This document shows, piece by piece, positions 24,003 through 32,977 of a stretch of DNA of 43,181 bases (within the stretch, counting starts at the first letter, position 1; every line of letters starts with the position of its first letter). Under the pieces are notes generated by a model. That model did not search any database. It was not told the origin of the DNA and saw nothing but the letters and a program-made list of their open reading frames with translations. A program made the translations under genes and the position numbers. The stretch covers positions 1 to 43,181 of the forward strand of contig JARLGV010000066.1 of NCBI GenBank assembly GCA_031292555.1, read 5' to 3'. Source of the DNA: Fimbriimonas sp. (GTDB lineage: Bacteria; Armatimonadota; Fimbriimonadia; Fimbriimonadales; Fimbriimonadaceae).

Positions 24003-24928
24003 ATCTTCTCGATGTCCGACAGTTCATCCGGAGTTATATCCCATCCAACAGCGGCGACGTTCTGCGCGACTTGCTCCGGCTTGGTGGCGCCGGCAATCAC
24101 GCTCGAAACCGTCGGTCTGGAAGCAAGCCAGCTAAACGCTAGTTCGAGCAAGGAATGGCCTCTTCGAGCCACAAAGGCCGATAGATCGTCAACGATCTGC
24201 CAATTCCGATCGTTCAAATATCGGTCGGCAAGGGATGGCGTGGAGGCAAGCCGGGTTCCTTCTGGCATCGTGTCCCTTGCGTACTTGCCGGTCAGGAGAC
24301 CGCATGCAAGGGGGAAATACGGCAGCAAACCCATTCCATATGCAGTCATAGCCGGTACCAGGTCCTTCTCGATGCCCCGAACGACCAAGCTGTACTCGTC
24401 TTGGCACGAAATGAAGCGATTGATGCCCAAGCTCTTCGAGATCCACTGGGCATCGGCAACTTGCCATGCAGGTACGTTCGAGCATCCGATATACCGGACT
24501 TTTCCCTGAGTGAGGAGATCGTCCATCGCCCGGAGAGTCTCCTCCATCGGCGTCGCGGAGTCAGGAGCGTGCAGTTGATACAGGTCGATCCAGTCCGTCT
24601 TGAGACGAGTAAGGCTGGCTTCAACCGCTGAGACGATGTATCGTCTCGATCCGCCGCTCTGTGTGCCGGCGTCGTTCATCGACATGCCAAACTTTGTCGC
24701 CAACACGATGTCCTGGCGACGGCTTCCGAGCACCTCTCCAAGGATAAGCTCCGAACCGCCCCGATCGCCATACACGTCAGCCGTGTCAAAAAGGGTGATA
24801 CCCTCGTCGAGCGCCTTGTCGATCACCGCCCGAGACGCTTCCAAGTCGATCCGCCTGCCGAAGTTGTTGCATCCCAGCCCGACGACCGAGACGCTTAGTC
24901 CAGAATTCCCAAGTTTCCTAAGCTGCAC
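23987..24928 (-). CDS. Aldo/keto reductase
   Basis: A 313-residue NADP(H)-dependent TIM-barrel oxidoreductase. The catalytic Asp and Tyr are in 'LFDTADVYGDRGGSE', Lys in 'VLATKFGMS' and His in 'DLYQLHAPDSATPMEE', so the tetrad is complete. The C-terminal 'SVIAGATKPEQVAQNV' is the nucleotide-phosphate loop. It resembles the YajO/Tas-type subgroup; substrate unknown. The start is GTG 24928 (MQLRKLGNSGLSVSVVGLG). The upstream 415 nt is non-coding and divergent toward the TPR operon. Confidence 0.94.
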   Translation of the reverse strand: MQLRKLGNSGLSVSVVGLGCNNFGRRIDLEASRAVIDKALDEGITLFDTADVYGDRGGSELILGEVLGSRRQDIVLATKFGMSMNDAGTQSGGSRRYIVSAVEASLTRLKTDWIDLYQLHAPDSATPMEETLRAMDDLLTQGKVRYIGCSNVPAWQVADAQWISKSLGINRFISCQDEYSLVVRGIEKDLVPAMTAYGMGLLPYFPLACGLLTGKYARDTMPEGTRLASTPSLADRYLNDRNWQIVDDLSAFVARRGHSLLELAFSWLASRPTVSSVIAGATKPEQVAQNVAAVGWDITPDELSDIEKIIMPA

Positions 24929-25343
24929 GTTAATGCAGTACTACGAAAGCAGCGCCACATCCTCTCAGACCACGGCTATCAACCAGTCGAGCCCATACTT
25001 TCCGCGACCTAGTAAGGCAAAGTCCACACTAATCGCCGGGCCCGATATGCGATGGCGACGAACAGGGCTCACCCATATTCACGAGTCTCTAGAAATCCAC
25101 ATTTGAGGTTCTTGCTGCCACAGTTACCTGGGTGTAGATCCTCCCAAGATGTTGGCTTGACGAATAGTCGCTTCTTCCAGGAACGTAGCCGCTTCGCCTG
25201 AAACTACCCGGCCTCAGTCTGTAGCCATTATTGCCGATTGTCGCTCAACTACAAGACATGCAAAACGATTGAGGCTAGAATAGCCTCGGAGGCGGTAACT
25301 GAAGGCACTGGAACTATCGATCGGCAAGGAATCGGTCACCAAA
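24929..25343. other. Divergent intergenic region (415 nt)
   Basis: No convincing gene; short frames here lack protein-like composition. It must hold the promoters of the leftward aldo-keto reductase and the rightward TPR operon. The only clear structure is GAGGCTA-GAA-TAGCCTC (25271-25287), a perfect 7-bp dyad about 57 nt before the TPR start. It could be an operator or a leader hairpin. GGAGG just after it (25288-25292) has no start codon at a suitable distance. Confidence 0.45.
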
Positions 25344-26141
25344 ATGCTAAGTGCGGGAGCGTTCTTGGTCGTCTCAATCGCCTACGCCCAACGTGGGTCG
25401 ACTGGGTATATCCCGCAGATCAACGAAGGCGAAAGAGCGTTCGCAAGACATGAGTACATCGCTGCGGCCTCACACTTTCGATCGGCCCTGCAGTGGAGAT
25501 CGGACGGCGTTGAAGCGCACATCGGTTTGGGGAATGTCTATCTGAAAATAGGCAGAAGCCAGCGTGCTCTCGAGGAGTTCGCAGCTGCTCTGAAAATCGA
25601 CCGTCACTCTGCGGACGCCGAACGGGGAATCCATGTGGCCCGCACGGAAGGACAAGAGCAAGAGTCGTTTCAACAGATTGAATCCGAGGCCGTACGCGAA
25701 CCGCGAAACGCCGATATCCACACGACATATGCAGAGGAACTCCTCGAACGAGATAGAGTGGCCGCAGCCAAGTTTGAAGCACAATACTCGCTAAAGCTAG
25801 ACGCCCATCAGTGGCACGCTATTGGGGTGTTGGGCGAAGTATCGCTCAAAGAGGGAAAGTTCGCCGAGGCGCGGCAGTACCTCGAAACCGCCTGCTTTCA
25901 CGATTCGCGAGATGACGACTCGGTGTTTGCCCTTGGGGAGGTCTATCTGAATCTCAAAGACTATCCTGCGGCGGTCAAGGCTTTTCGGCAATTGGTGAAA
26001 TTGGTACCCGAAGAGTCGGATGGGCACCGAAAACTCGCCGATGCCCTCGGCAAGTCTGGTGACAAGCCGGCTGCCCAGAAGGAGCTGGAGATTGCTCAGA
26101 CTATCGAAGCTGCAAATGGGCAAAAAGGAGGCAAGGATTGA
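25344..26141 (+). CDS. Secreted TPR-repeat protein
   Basis: A 265-residue periplasmic protein with a short signal peptide (about residues 1-15, ending A-Y-A-Q). At least five tetratricopeptide-like helix pairs are visible, for example 'VEAHIGLGNVYLKIGRSQRA', 'DSVFALGEVYLNLKDYPAAV' and 'DGHRKLADALGKSGDKPAAQ'. It probably acts as a protein-interaction scaffold. The next gene (putative barrel) starts inside its stop codon (TTGA), so it heads a three-gene envelope operon. An AAGGAA lies about 12 nt upstream of ATG 25344. Confidence 0.85.
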   Translation: MLSAGAFLVVSIAYAQRGSTGYIPQINEGERAFARHEYIAAASHFRSALQWRSDGVEAHIGLGNVYLKIGRSQRALEEFAAALKIDRHSADAERGIHVARTEGQEQESFQQIESEAVREPRNADIHTTYAEELLERDRVAAAKFEAQYSLKLDAHQWHAIGVLGEVSLKEGKFAEARQYLETACFHDSRDDDSVFALGEVYLNLKDYPAAVKAFRQLVKLVPEESDGHRKLADALGKSGDKPAAQKELEIAQTIEAANGQKGGKD

Positions 26142-27028
26142 GCCTACTGTCGATTGGGGTTTGCGTCTTGTCACTTATATGGCGGCAACCAAATGATTCC
26201 TTGCCGCAGACAGCCGAAAGCCAAGTCGTCAGTAAGAAATCCAGCCAACAAACCGGCTCGAATGCGGTTCCGCCGCCTGCCGGCCCATCCGCCCAGACGC
26301 CTCCGGCAGATTCACCTGATACCCACCCGCTTGGCGTGTCCGGCGGAACACCGACCGTGACGGACGCCGCGGAGCTTTCGGCGCCAGGATGGCTTGAATT
26401 CGACCCGGGTGCTCTCAAGGATCTCGACCTCGATTCCATCGCCGGCACACCGGTCACCTTCAAATATACGACGCTCAATAACCGGCTCCAATACTTGCTC
26501 GGATCCAGCGGCTATGTCTGGCAGGACGCCCATACCCGAGGATTGGGGGACACCTATCCGGGCATTCACTATCTGTTTTTCACCCAGGACAAGAAGGGAT
26601 TCGACGTTGCCGGGAAGATCCTCCTCAAGGTTCCCACCGCAAGCAAAGACATTGGAGGTACCGGACGCATGGACTATTCAGTGTTTGCCTTGGCTAGTCG
26701 AGACTTTACAAAGTGGGGATTCCATGGCGATTTCAACGCTGGAATCTCGACGCTCAGCCGGGCCGAGGGCCCTGGATACGACAACCAAGTGCTGCTGTCC
26801 GGCTCCACAACCAGCCCGATCCCAGGAGGCCGATGGCAGTATACGAACGAGTTGGTTTACTTCTCGCCTATGCCCGGTCAGGATTACCAATTGACGACGA
26901 TGCACGGCATCTCCTATGCGGCTCACCGCTATGCCACGTATAGTGCTGCGATTCAGATTGCGATTCACGGTGACATTGCTCGCTATCAGTTCCTTGTGGC
27001 GGCATCGTTCAACTGGAGCAGGTTCTAG
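26138..27028 (+). CDS. Putative outer-membrane beta-barrel protein
   Basis: A 296-residue exported protein of unrecognised family. A short hydrophobic N-terminus is followed by a Ser/Pro/Gln-rich linker (about 36-70). The rest has alternating polar/hydrophobic strands and aromatic girdle-like residues ('NRLQYLLGSSGYVWQDAHTR', 'QYTNELVYFSPMPGQDYQL'), ending 'AASFNWSRF'. The terminal Phe and strand pattern fit an outer-membrane barrel. The start is TTG 26138, with GGAGG at 26127-26131 and overlap with the TPR stop. It may be a transporter or surface protein; a soluble beta-protein is the alternative. Confidence 0.7.
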   Translation: MSLLSIGVCVLSLIWRQPNDSLPQTAESQVVSKKSSQQTGSNAVPPPAGPSAQTPPADSPDTHPLGVSGGTPTVTDAAELSAPGWLEFDPGALKDLDLDSIAGTPVTFKYTTLNNRLQYLLGSSGYVWQDAHTRGLGDTYPGIHYLFFTQDKKGFDVAGKILLKVPTASKDIGGTGRMDYSVFALASRDFTKWGFHGDFNAGISTLSRAEGPGYDNQVLLSGSTTSPIPGGRWQYTNELVYFSPMPGQDYQLTTMHGISYAAHRYATYSAAIQIAIHGDIARYQFLVAASFNWSRF

Positions 27029-27032
27029 AGTC

Positions 27033-28439
27033 ATGAATCTGATGCGCATTTCAATCGTCGTGTTCAGCATTGCTTCGCTCTGCTCTTCGGTGCCCTGCCG
27101 ACCAGACGATCATGACTTGAGACAGAGGCATGGCCGGACTCAAGCTCATCTAGACAAGGCCAACGACGTGGCGACGGCGCTCGTTGTCGATTCGTCTGGC
27201 AACTCCTACATCACCGGGTACTCGAAGGGCCAGGACACTGGATACGATTTTCTCACCCTCAAATACGACTCGGATGGCAGCCTCGTCTGGGCTCAAAGGC
27301 TAGACGGTGGAGTCGTCGGAGACGACAAGGCGGTTGCCGTGCAAGTCGACTCCACCGGAAACGTATTCGTCACCGGATCTTCACAGAGCAGTGCGAGTAA
27401 CGCCGACTACCTAACGGCGAAATACGATCCGACGGGCAAGTTGTTGTGGAAGCAACGCTTCAACGGAACAGGCGATGGCTTCGATACTCCTACGTCAATG
27501 GCGGTCGACGGTTCAGGTTGCGTTTACGTGACCGGCTTTTCACTGAGCAAGGGATCGGGGTATGACTGTGTGACGATCAAATATGACGCCGGTGGACGGT
27601 TGGTCTGGCAGAAGACGTTCAACGGCGCCGACAACGAGGATGATTTCTCAGAGGCGGTCGGAATCGATCGGACAGGAAACTGCTTCATCACGGGTTACTC
27701 CAAGACCGCGAAACAAGGCGCCAACTACCTCACCATCAAGTACGGCCCTGACGGAACCGCTTCGTGGGTCCGGCTATTCTCGATGCGGACCACCGATATC
27801 GCCAAAGCGACCGCATTGGCAGTGGATGGCCACGGCGGGGTTTGCGTGACCGGCTACGCCCAAGGCTCCCATCCCACCTACGACTACATGACGATCCGGT
27901 ACGACGACGACGGAAGGGCCCTTTGGTCTCGGCGCTTCGATGGTTCGGGCCACGGAAACGACAAGCCGGCCGCAATCGCGATGGACGACCATGGAAACTA
28001 CTTCGTCACGGGCGAATCATTTGGCGGTGGATCCGGCAGCGACTTCCTAACCGTCAAATACTCCCCCGACGGCTCCACCCTTTGGCAGCAACGCTATGAC
28101 GGCTCTGGGCTCTCGGATGCCGCATGCGCCATGACCTTGGCAGCCGGCAACGTCGTCGCGGTGACAGGCAGTTCAGTTTCAGCCGAAAGCGGGAGCGACA
28201 TCCTGACCGTCAAATACTCGGAAGACGGCCGGTTGAATTGGACCGAGAGGTTCAACGGAGCGACCAATGACGTCGACAAACCGGCAGGCATCGCATCTGA
28301 CACACTGGGTGACATCTACGTCGCCGGCTATTCCTGGGGTGGAAAGGGCAGCGGCTTCGACTATGTGGTAGTCAAATACAATCCCGACGGAAAGCTCCTT
28401 TGGCAAAGACGGTACGACGGCGGAGGCACACTCCAGTAG
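27033..28439 (+). CDS. Secreted SBBP-repeat beta-propeller protein
   Basis: About 468 residues: a signal peptide (near 1-22), then eight tandem repeats of roughly 50-53 residues. Each has the SBBP hallmark D-[FY]-x-T-[IV]-K-Y-x-x-D-G-x-x-x-W-x-x-R-[FY], for example 'DFLTLKYDSDGSLVWAQRLD' and, last, 'DYVVVKYNPDGKLLWQRRYD'. Between them runs 'GNxYVTGxS'. The protein is predicted to fold as an extracellular propeller. ATG 27033 is chosen, 4 nt after the barrel gene stop; a longer frame from 26916 would overlap that gene and lacks a signal peptide. Ligand unknown. Confidence 0.87.
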   Translation: MNLMRISIVVFSIASLCSSVPCRPDDHDLRQRHGRTQAHLDKANDVATALVVDSSGNSYITGYSKGQDTGYDFLTLKYDSDGSLVWAQRLDGGVVGDDKAVAVQVDSTGNVFVTGSSQSSASNADYLTAKYDPTGKLLWKQRFNGTGDGFDTPTSMAVDGSGCVYVTGFSLSKGSGYDCVTIKYDAGGRLVWQKTFNGADNEDDFSEAVGIDRTGNCFITGYSKTAKQGANYLTIKYGPDGTASWVRLFSMRTTDIAKATALAVDGHGGVCVTGYAQGSHPTYDYMTIRYDDDGRALWSRRFDGSGHGNDKPAAIAMDDHGNYFVTGESFGGGSGSDFLTVKYSPDGSTLWQQRYDGSGLSDAACAMTLAAGNVVAVTGSSVSAESGSDILTVKYSEDGRLNWTERFNGATNDVDKPAGIASDTLGDIYVAGYSWGGKGSGFDYVVVKYNPDGKLLWQRRYDGGGTLQ

Positions 28440-28467
28440 TGTTATCAACTGTAGTATCTTGAGCGAC

Positions 28468-28839
28468 ATGGTTAAGCAACTCAGCACGATTCTGTGCCAG
28501 GTCGCAAGCGTTGAGGCAGCGGCGGCGTTCTATCGAGATGTATTGAAGTTGACTCCGACGTTCGTTTCGCCGGGCTGGGGACAGTTCGATCTGCCAGGAG
28601 GGGGTTCAATCGGGCTCCATCCCCCGTTTGGCGACGGCCAAAAAGCCAACGGCTCCGGCTGGATTCTAGGAATCGAGGTCGAAAGCCTGAACGACCTCAA
28701 GAATGCCCTGATCCGTTGCGGGCATTGGACCGGTCCCTATCACGACGTGCCCGGCGGAGTCGTGTTGGATTTCACCGATGTAGACGGCAATCCGATTCAG
28801 GCAATTCAGACCGGGATCACGAAGGCAGCTTTGGATTGA
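28468..28839 (+). CDS. VOC (glyoxalase/bleomycin-resistance) family protein
   Basis: About 123 residues, one vicinal-oxygen-chelate module pair. 'VASVEAAAAFYRDVLKLTPT' is the typical first helix, and 'GQFDLPGGGSIGLH' and 'DFTDVDGNPIQAIQT' the metal-site strands. Many such proteins bind a divalent metal; substrate cannot be told. ATG 28468 is preferred to TTG 28459. The TGA overlaps the TTG start of tsaE, so the two are coupled. Confidence 0.8.
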   Translation: MVKQLSTILCQVASVEAAAAFYRDVLKLTPTFVSPGWGQFDLPGGGSIGLHPPFGDGQKANGSGWILGIEVESLNDLKNALIRCGHWTGPYHDVPGGVVLDFTDVDGNPIQAIQTGITKAALD

Positions 28840-29258
28840 CGTTGGAAACACGGTTTCTTCATTCGCTTGAAGACACTCTCGAATGGGCCGCAAGCCTACG
28901 CGGACGCTTTGCGGCGGGCGATACCGTCCTGATCGATGGTCCGCTGGGAGCCGGAAAGACCACTTGGGTTCGGGGCCTTATGAAAGGCTTGGGATACGCC
29001 GGCATCGTGCGCTCTCCGACGTTCAACCTGATCCAGACCTTCGACACCGAGCCGCCCGTGATGCACGCCGACCTCTATCGCGTCACAGGCTACGAGGGGA
29101 TCGGAATAGAAGACTATCTTGAAAGTCACCTTTGCCTGATCGAGTGGCCCGACCGTGCCGTCGGTCTTGTAGATGAACGAACCTGCTGGCGATTGAACAT
29201 CGATTTTACTGGGGAGGGTCGAACGGCCACCCTTTTGGCGCCAGACAGGAACGGGTAG
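28836..29258 (+). CDS. tsaE: tRNA threonylcarbamoyladenosine biosynthesis ATPase TsaE
   Basis: About 140 residues. TsaE is the ATPase that works with TsaB and TsaD to form t6A at position 37 of ANN-decoding tRNAs. The Walker A loop 'LIDGPLGAGKTTWVRGLMKG' is intact. 'VRSPTFNLIQTFDT' and 'MHADLYRVTGYEGIGIEDY' are the family's core segments, and 'LCLIEWPDRAVGL' follows as usual. The TTG at 28836 is chosen because it fits the family length and overlaps the VOC stop; a longer frame reads through VOC. No tsaB or tsaD is nearby. Confidence 0.92.
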   Translation: MTLETRFLHSLEDTLEWAASLRGRFAAGDTVLIDGPLGAGKTTWVRGLMKGLGYAGIVRSPTFNLIQTFDTEPPVMHADLYRVTGYEGIGIEDYLESHLCLIEWPDRAVGLVDERTCWRLNIDFTGEGRTATLLAPDRNG

Positions 29259-29332
29259 GAGATGATCAGCGGCCCCGCACTCATCCACCGACCACCGAAA
29301 TTGCAGGTGCATACGAACAAAACAATCCAGGG

Positions 29333-32200
29333 CTAGATCGATTGGGAAGCTGAAAGCAGCATCGGAACCGCTTTGTCGAACTCCGCTTCCAGCGAGGACA
29401 AGCGATCGGCGGCTCCCTGAACATTGCCTTCTCTACCCAACATCTCGATGTCAGCCGCAACACTCGCCAGCCGTACCGCACCCATCGTGGCGCTGGCGCC
29501 TTTCAGTTGGTGCGCGGCACGATACACCGCATCTGCATCCTGGGCAGATACGGCTGCTCGAACCTGGGCAACCATCCCAGGGCCGGTTTCCGCAAACTTC
29601 TGTGCGATTTTGTACACGAGGTCCTTGCTCCCGCCGCAGCGTTCCAAGAGTCCTTCAAGGTCGATCGTTCCGTCTGTGCTCATTTCGTTCTCGATATCGG
29701 GCGCCTGCTCTATTGAACAGAATTTTAACACGGTTGCGAGCAGTGTTTTCGCGTCGATCGGTTTTGATACGTAACCATCCATCCCGGCGTCGAGGCACTT
29801 CTGCCGATCGCCCTCCATCGCGTTTGCCGTGAGGGCGATAATCGTCGAGTGGCGCCCCGTCAAGTTCTCGAACTCGCGGATGGCGGCGGTTGCTTCAAAA
29901 CCGTCCATAACAGGCATTTGGCAATCCATGAGCACAAAGTCAAAGTGCTCCTTACGGATCTCATTCACTGCTTCCATGCCATTTTCAGCCTGAACGACCA
30001 CACATCCCCAGCGTTCCAGCATTGAGGCAGCCACGGCGCGGTTGATCATATTGTCTTCCGCAATCAACGCTTTCATGCCGATCATCTGTCGTTCGTCAGA
30101 GTCGGTTTCGATCGTTTCCTTAACGTTAGTCGCTCGGTAAACCGCCTCATGAACCAGTCGCCGCAATTCGGTACTTTGGGCCGGTTTGACCATCGCGCCG
30201 GCAAAGCCAACCGCCTGAAGCTCTTCCAGAGACGCGTTCGACGCATACGACGAAAGCAGGATCATCGGGATCTTGGCAAGTTGAGGATTGCTCATAACCC
30301 GCCTTGCAACCTCGATGCCATCGATGCCGGGCATCTGATGATCCACGATGACGAGGTCCAACTTCCCTTCCGCGCCGTCAGTCGCGATTATCGAAAGTGC
30401 CTCTTGACCCGACACGGCCTCCACTACCACCATTCCCCAGGATTTGAGCAATTCGCGCAACACCCAAAGGTTGGTCGGGTTGTCGTCGACGGCCAGCACT
30501 CGCAGCCCCGGAAAGTCCTCTGGAACGCCCTCGTCTTGAGTGCGCCCCCTTTCGAATGAGAGTTCGAACCAGAAAGTGCTGCCGTGCCCCAACTCGCTCT
30601 CGACGCCCATCTTCCCGCCCATAATCTCCACCAGGTTCTTGGTGATCGACAGGCCAAGGCCGGTCCCGCCGAATCGGCGGGTCGAGGTTCCGTCGACTTG
30701 GGTAAAGCTCTCAAAAATCGACTGAAGCTGGTCCCTAGGGATTCCGACTCCAGTGTCCTTAACCGAAAAGTGAGCCGTAATCCGGTCCCCGACGATTGAG
30801 ACGAGTTCCACTCTCGTGGCAACTTCGCCGTGTTCGGTGAACTTCACCGCATTGCCGACAAGGTTAGTAAGGATCTGCCGTAGCCTAACCGGGTCGGCGA
30901 GAACGTCGAGCGGCAGGCTGGGGTCAATCGATACCGCGAGTTCCAACCCCTTTTCGTGGGCGCGTGGAGCGAGAAGGCGTGCCACCTCTTCGACTACCAT
31001 TCGCAGATTCACGTCCGTCGGATTGACCGTCATCTTTCCTGCCTCGATCTTGGAAAAGTCGAGTATGTCGTTGATGATCGTTAGGAGCGCATCCGCACTG
31101 CGTTGGATCGTCCCGGCATATGCCCGCTGCTCTAGGGTCAGCGGCGTACCCAGAAGAAGTTCGGTCATGCCGATCACGCCGTTCATCGGCGTTCGAATTT
31201 CGTGGCTCATGTTAGCGAGGAACTCGGATTTTGCGCGACTGGCCTCTTCTGCCCTCTCGAAGGCATCGCGCAGGTTGGCCGCAAGTAAATCCTGCTCCTT
31301 GATCGCTCGCTTGCGCTGCTCGTCGGTACGGTTCAAGAATCCGGCCGCCGATCCAACTAGCACCGTCATCAGACCGACGTTAAGCACGACGAACAGGGAA
31401 TCCCCCATTTCGGGATCCACTAACCCGATTCGCTGGCCGATTATGCGGATTGCGCCGAGGCCAAATGGGAAGGTGATCGCAAGCGGTAGCACTTTGCGAG
31501 CCAAGATGCTCCCCGTGCCCCCGCCGTTGAACAACTGCATCGCGCCAACACCGGGCCTCGCGCTGAGAATTCCGACCGTCAGCAGCACGAAGCAAAACGC
31601 AGTCTGGATCGGCATATGCAACTGATTCTGAGCCTGAACTGTGTTGTAGATCGACATCGCACTGTATGCGAAACCTACAAGCGCGACCAGAGAAACACAT
31701 AGGGTGATCAGCCCAAGAGCCTGATAGACCTTGATCGCCGTCTTGTTCCTCGTCTTCAGCAGCAGTACGGCAAGGCCGACCATTAGGAGAGAAACAGCAG
31801 TGACCGGGTCCATCGAATAGGTTCGATAGGCCGAATCCGGTCCGAACCGGCTGGCAAACAAGAGTTGATCGATCCCGAGCGGGCTGTTCACCATGAGCAG
31901 AACGACTTTCACGCTCGCGACCGCCACCGACAGCCATCCGATTGCGTTTCCAGTTATCAGCAGCTTCGGCGACGCTGAGACGGCTTTTAACCTGAATCCA
32001 ACCGCAAGAAGAATGAGCAGCAGGGCAGCTGTCGGGTTCATGCGTACGAGCCAGTCGACTCGCTGATTGGAGTCCGAGTCGTTAAGAAGGAATCCCCATG
32101 CTAACAGGTCGACGACGCCGCACATCACGACCAAGGAGGTCACCGAATTGGTGATCATCCGAGAGATGTGCATTCCACGCTTATCAGCAGTTTTTGGCAT
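29333..32200 (-). CDS. Hybrid sensor histidine kinase with two receivers and HPt
   Basis: A 955-residue phosphorelay protein. Residues 1-290 are a membrane sensor with about eight helices and no extracellular domain of note. '[20 protein letters not shown]' begins a conserved membrane segment seen in many PAS-type kinases. HisKA has '[18 protein letters not shown]' with the phospho-acceptor His333. HATPase motifs include '[13 protein letters not shown]' and 'GGTGLGLSI'. Receiver 1 has Asp620 ('[13 protein letters not shown]'), receiver 2 Asp759 ('[12 protein letters not shown]'), and a C-terminal HPt has His897 ('[13 protein letters not shown]'). All four phospho-sites are present, so it can run an internal phosphorelay. 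No response-regulator gene is adjacent; a 14-bp palindrome lies 21 nt upstream. Confidence 0.95.
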   Translation of the reverse strand: MPKTADKRGMHISRMITNSVTSLVVMCGVVDLLAWGFLLNDSDSNQRVDWLVRMNPTAALLLILLAVGFRLKAVSASPKLLITGNAIGWLSVAVASVKVVLLMVNSPLGIDQLLFASRFGPDSAYRTYSMDPVTAVSLLMVGLAVLLLKTRNKTAIKVYQALGLITLCVSLVALVGFAYSAMSIYNTVQAQNQLHMPIQTAFCFVLLTVGILSARPGVGAMQLFNGGGTGSILARKVLPLAITFPFGLGAIRIIGQRIGLVDPEMGDSLFVVLNVGLMTVLVGSAAGFLNRTDEQRKRAIKEQDLLAANLRDAFERAEEASRAKSEFLANMSHEIRTPMNGVIGMTELLLGTPLTLEQRAYAGTIQRSADALLTIINDILDFSKIEAGKMTVNPTDVNLRMVVEEVARLLAPRAHEKGLELAVSIDPSLPLDVLADPVRLRQILTNLVGNAVKFTEHGEVATRVELVSIVGDRITAHFSVKDTGVGIPRDQLQSIFESFTQVDGTSTRRFGGTGLGLSITKNLVEIMGGKMGVESELGHGSTFWFELSFERGRTQDEGVPEDFPGLRVLAVDDNPTNLWVLRELLKSWGMVVVEAVSGQEALSIIATDGAEGKLDLVIVDHQMPGIDGIEVARRVMSNPQLAKIPMILLSSYASNASLEELQAVGFAGAMVKPAQSTELRRLVHEAVYRATNVKETIETDSDERQMIGMKALIAEDNMINRAVAASMLERWGCVVVQAENGMEAVNEIRKEHFDFVLMDCQMPVMDGFEATAAIREFENLTGRHSTIIALTANAMEGDRQKCLDAGMDGYVSKPIDAKTLLATVLKFCSIEQAPDIENEMSTDGTIDLEGLLERCGGSKDLVYKIAQKFAETGPGMVAQVRAAVSAQDADAVYRAAHQLKGASATMGAVRLASVAADIEMLGREGNVQGAADRLSSLEAEFDKAVPMLLSASQSI

Positions 32201-32221
32201 CGAATCTGTCTTATTAATTTA

Positions 32222-32235
32222 ACCGTTTAAACGGT
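32222..32235. promoter_or_regulatory. Perfect palindrome upstream of the hybrid kinase gene
   Basis: ACCGTTTAAACGGT is a perfect 14-bp dyad 21 nt before the kinase ATG. Further copies of the CCGTT/AACGG half lie close by (near 32263-32283). An operator for the kinase gene is plausible; the binding protein is unknown. Confidence 0.5.
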
Positions 32236-32292
32236 ATATTGCGTACCCTGCGAGCGAAAAATGAGCCGTTCGGGCATAAAACGGTATTAACG

Positions 32293-32901
32293 CTAGAGTT
32301 CAAGCCCGCGCCCCTTCAGGGCCTCGCGAGTGGATTCCAAGTCACGGTGCCAGATGGCGTCCAAACCATATGCCTGTGCGCCCTGAGCCAGCATCTCCCG
32401 GTCATCCAGATACACTACTTCTTCCTTTCTCGCATCGGCGACCTCGAGGGCCAGCCGATAGATGTCCTCATACGGTTTTCTCCTTCCCACAAACGCGGAC
32501 ACGATAAAGATGTCGATGAAGGCGCTCAGATCGTACGTGTCGATGCGATACTTCGCGATCTCCCGTCCCTCGTTACTCACGGCAACCACCTTCAGTCCGT
32601 ATTTGGCCTTGAGCGCCTTCACGAACTCGATCATGTCGGGAAACGGCTTCGAGTGGCTCATGATAAAGTCCACAAACTCATCCTTCGAGAAGGGCCTCGG
32701 CAGATGAAACACGGCGAAATCCAGGTATTCGCTCAACGTGTTGAATCCCTGCTCGTAGTTCGGGAAGACCGCCTCGTGGCGACGCTGCAGTTCCCCTTCG
32801 TTCAATCCAAAATGATCGGCCGCACACTTGCGGGCGTTATGGTCCCACCCGTTGGTAAGCAGGACTCCTCCCAAATCTGTGAATAAGAACGTCGGTCGCA
32901 T
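32293..32901 (-). CDS. HAD-superfamily hydrolase
   Basis: A 202-residue HAD phosphatase-like protein. Motif I is 'FTDLGGVLLTNG' with the nucleophile Asp9; the second acidic residue is replaced by Gly, as in YihX/epoxide-hydrolase-like HADs. Motif II is 'VVAVSNEGR', Lys in 'RRKPYEDIY' is motif III, and 'VVYLDDREMLAQGAQAYGL' is motif IV. A small helical cap occupies about 20-85. Substrate unknown. It starts 76 nt after the Asp-box protein on the same strand and ends 92 nt before the kinase. Confidence 0.88.
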   Translation of the reverse strand: MRPTFLFTDLGGVLLTNGWDHNARKCAADHFGLNEGELQRRHEAVFPNYEQGFNTLSEYLDFAVFHLPRPFSKDEFVDFIMSHSKPFPDMIEFVKALKAKYGLKVVAVSNEGREIAKYRIDTYDLSAFIDIFIVSAFVGRRKPYEDIYRLALEVADARKEEVVYLDDREMLAQGAQAYGLDAIWHRDLESTREALKGRGLEL

Positions 32902-32956
32902 TTTTATCAGTAGTGTGCCTAAGTCTATAGTGGGTCCTTCCTCAAGTCTGAAGCAC

Positions 32957-32972
32957 TCACGTTTTTACGTGA
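32957..32972 (-). terminator. Hairpin after the Asp-box propeller gene
   Basis: TCACGT-TTTT-ACGTGA forms a perfect 6-bp stem with a 4-nt loop, just after the stop of the leftward Asp-box gene. On the transcribed strand the loop is AAAA and no T-run follows, so terminator function is uncertain. Confidence 0.35.
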
Positions 32973-32977
32973 CTAAC

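Noticed and set aside
24929-25343. Small RNA or tRNA in the 415-nt intergenic region
   Set aside because: No cloverleaf, no conserved RNA motif and no clear promoter-terminator pair could be found by eye.
26916-27032. Upstream start for the SBBP protein
   Set aside because: Overlaps the barrel gene and hides the signal peptide that begins at ATG 27033.
27033-28439. Tandem DNA repeats as a mobile or CRISPR-like array
   Set aside because: The periodicity is in the protein (SBBP blades); DNA units are diverged and there are no spacers.
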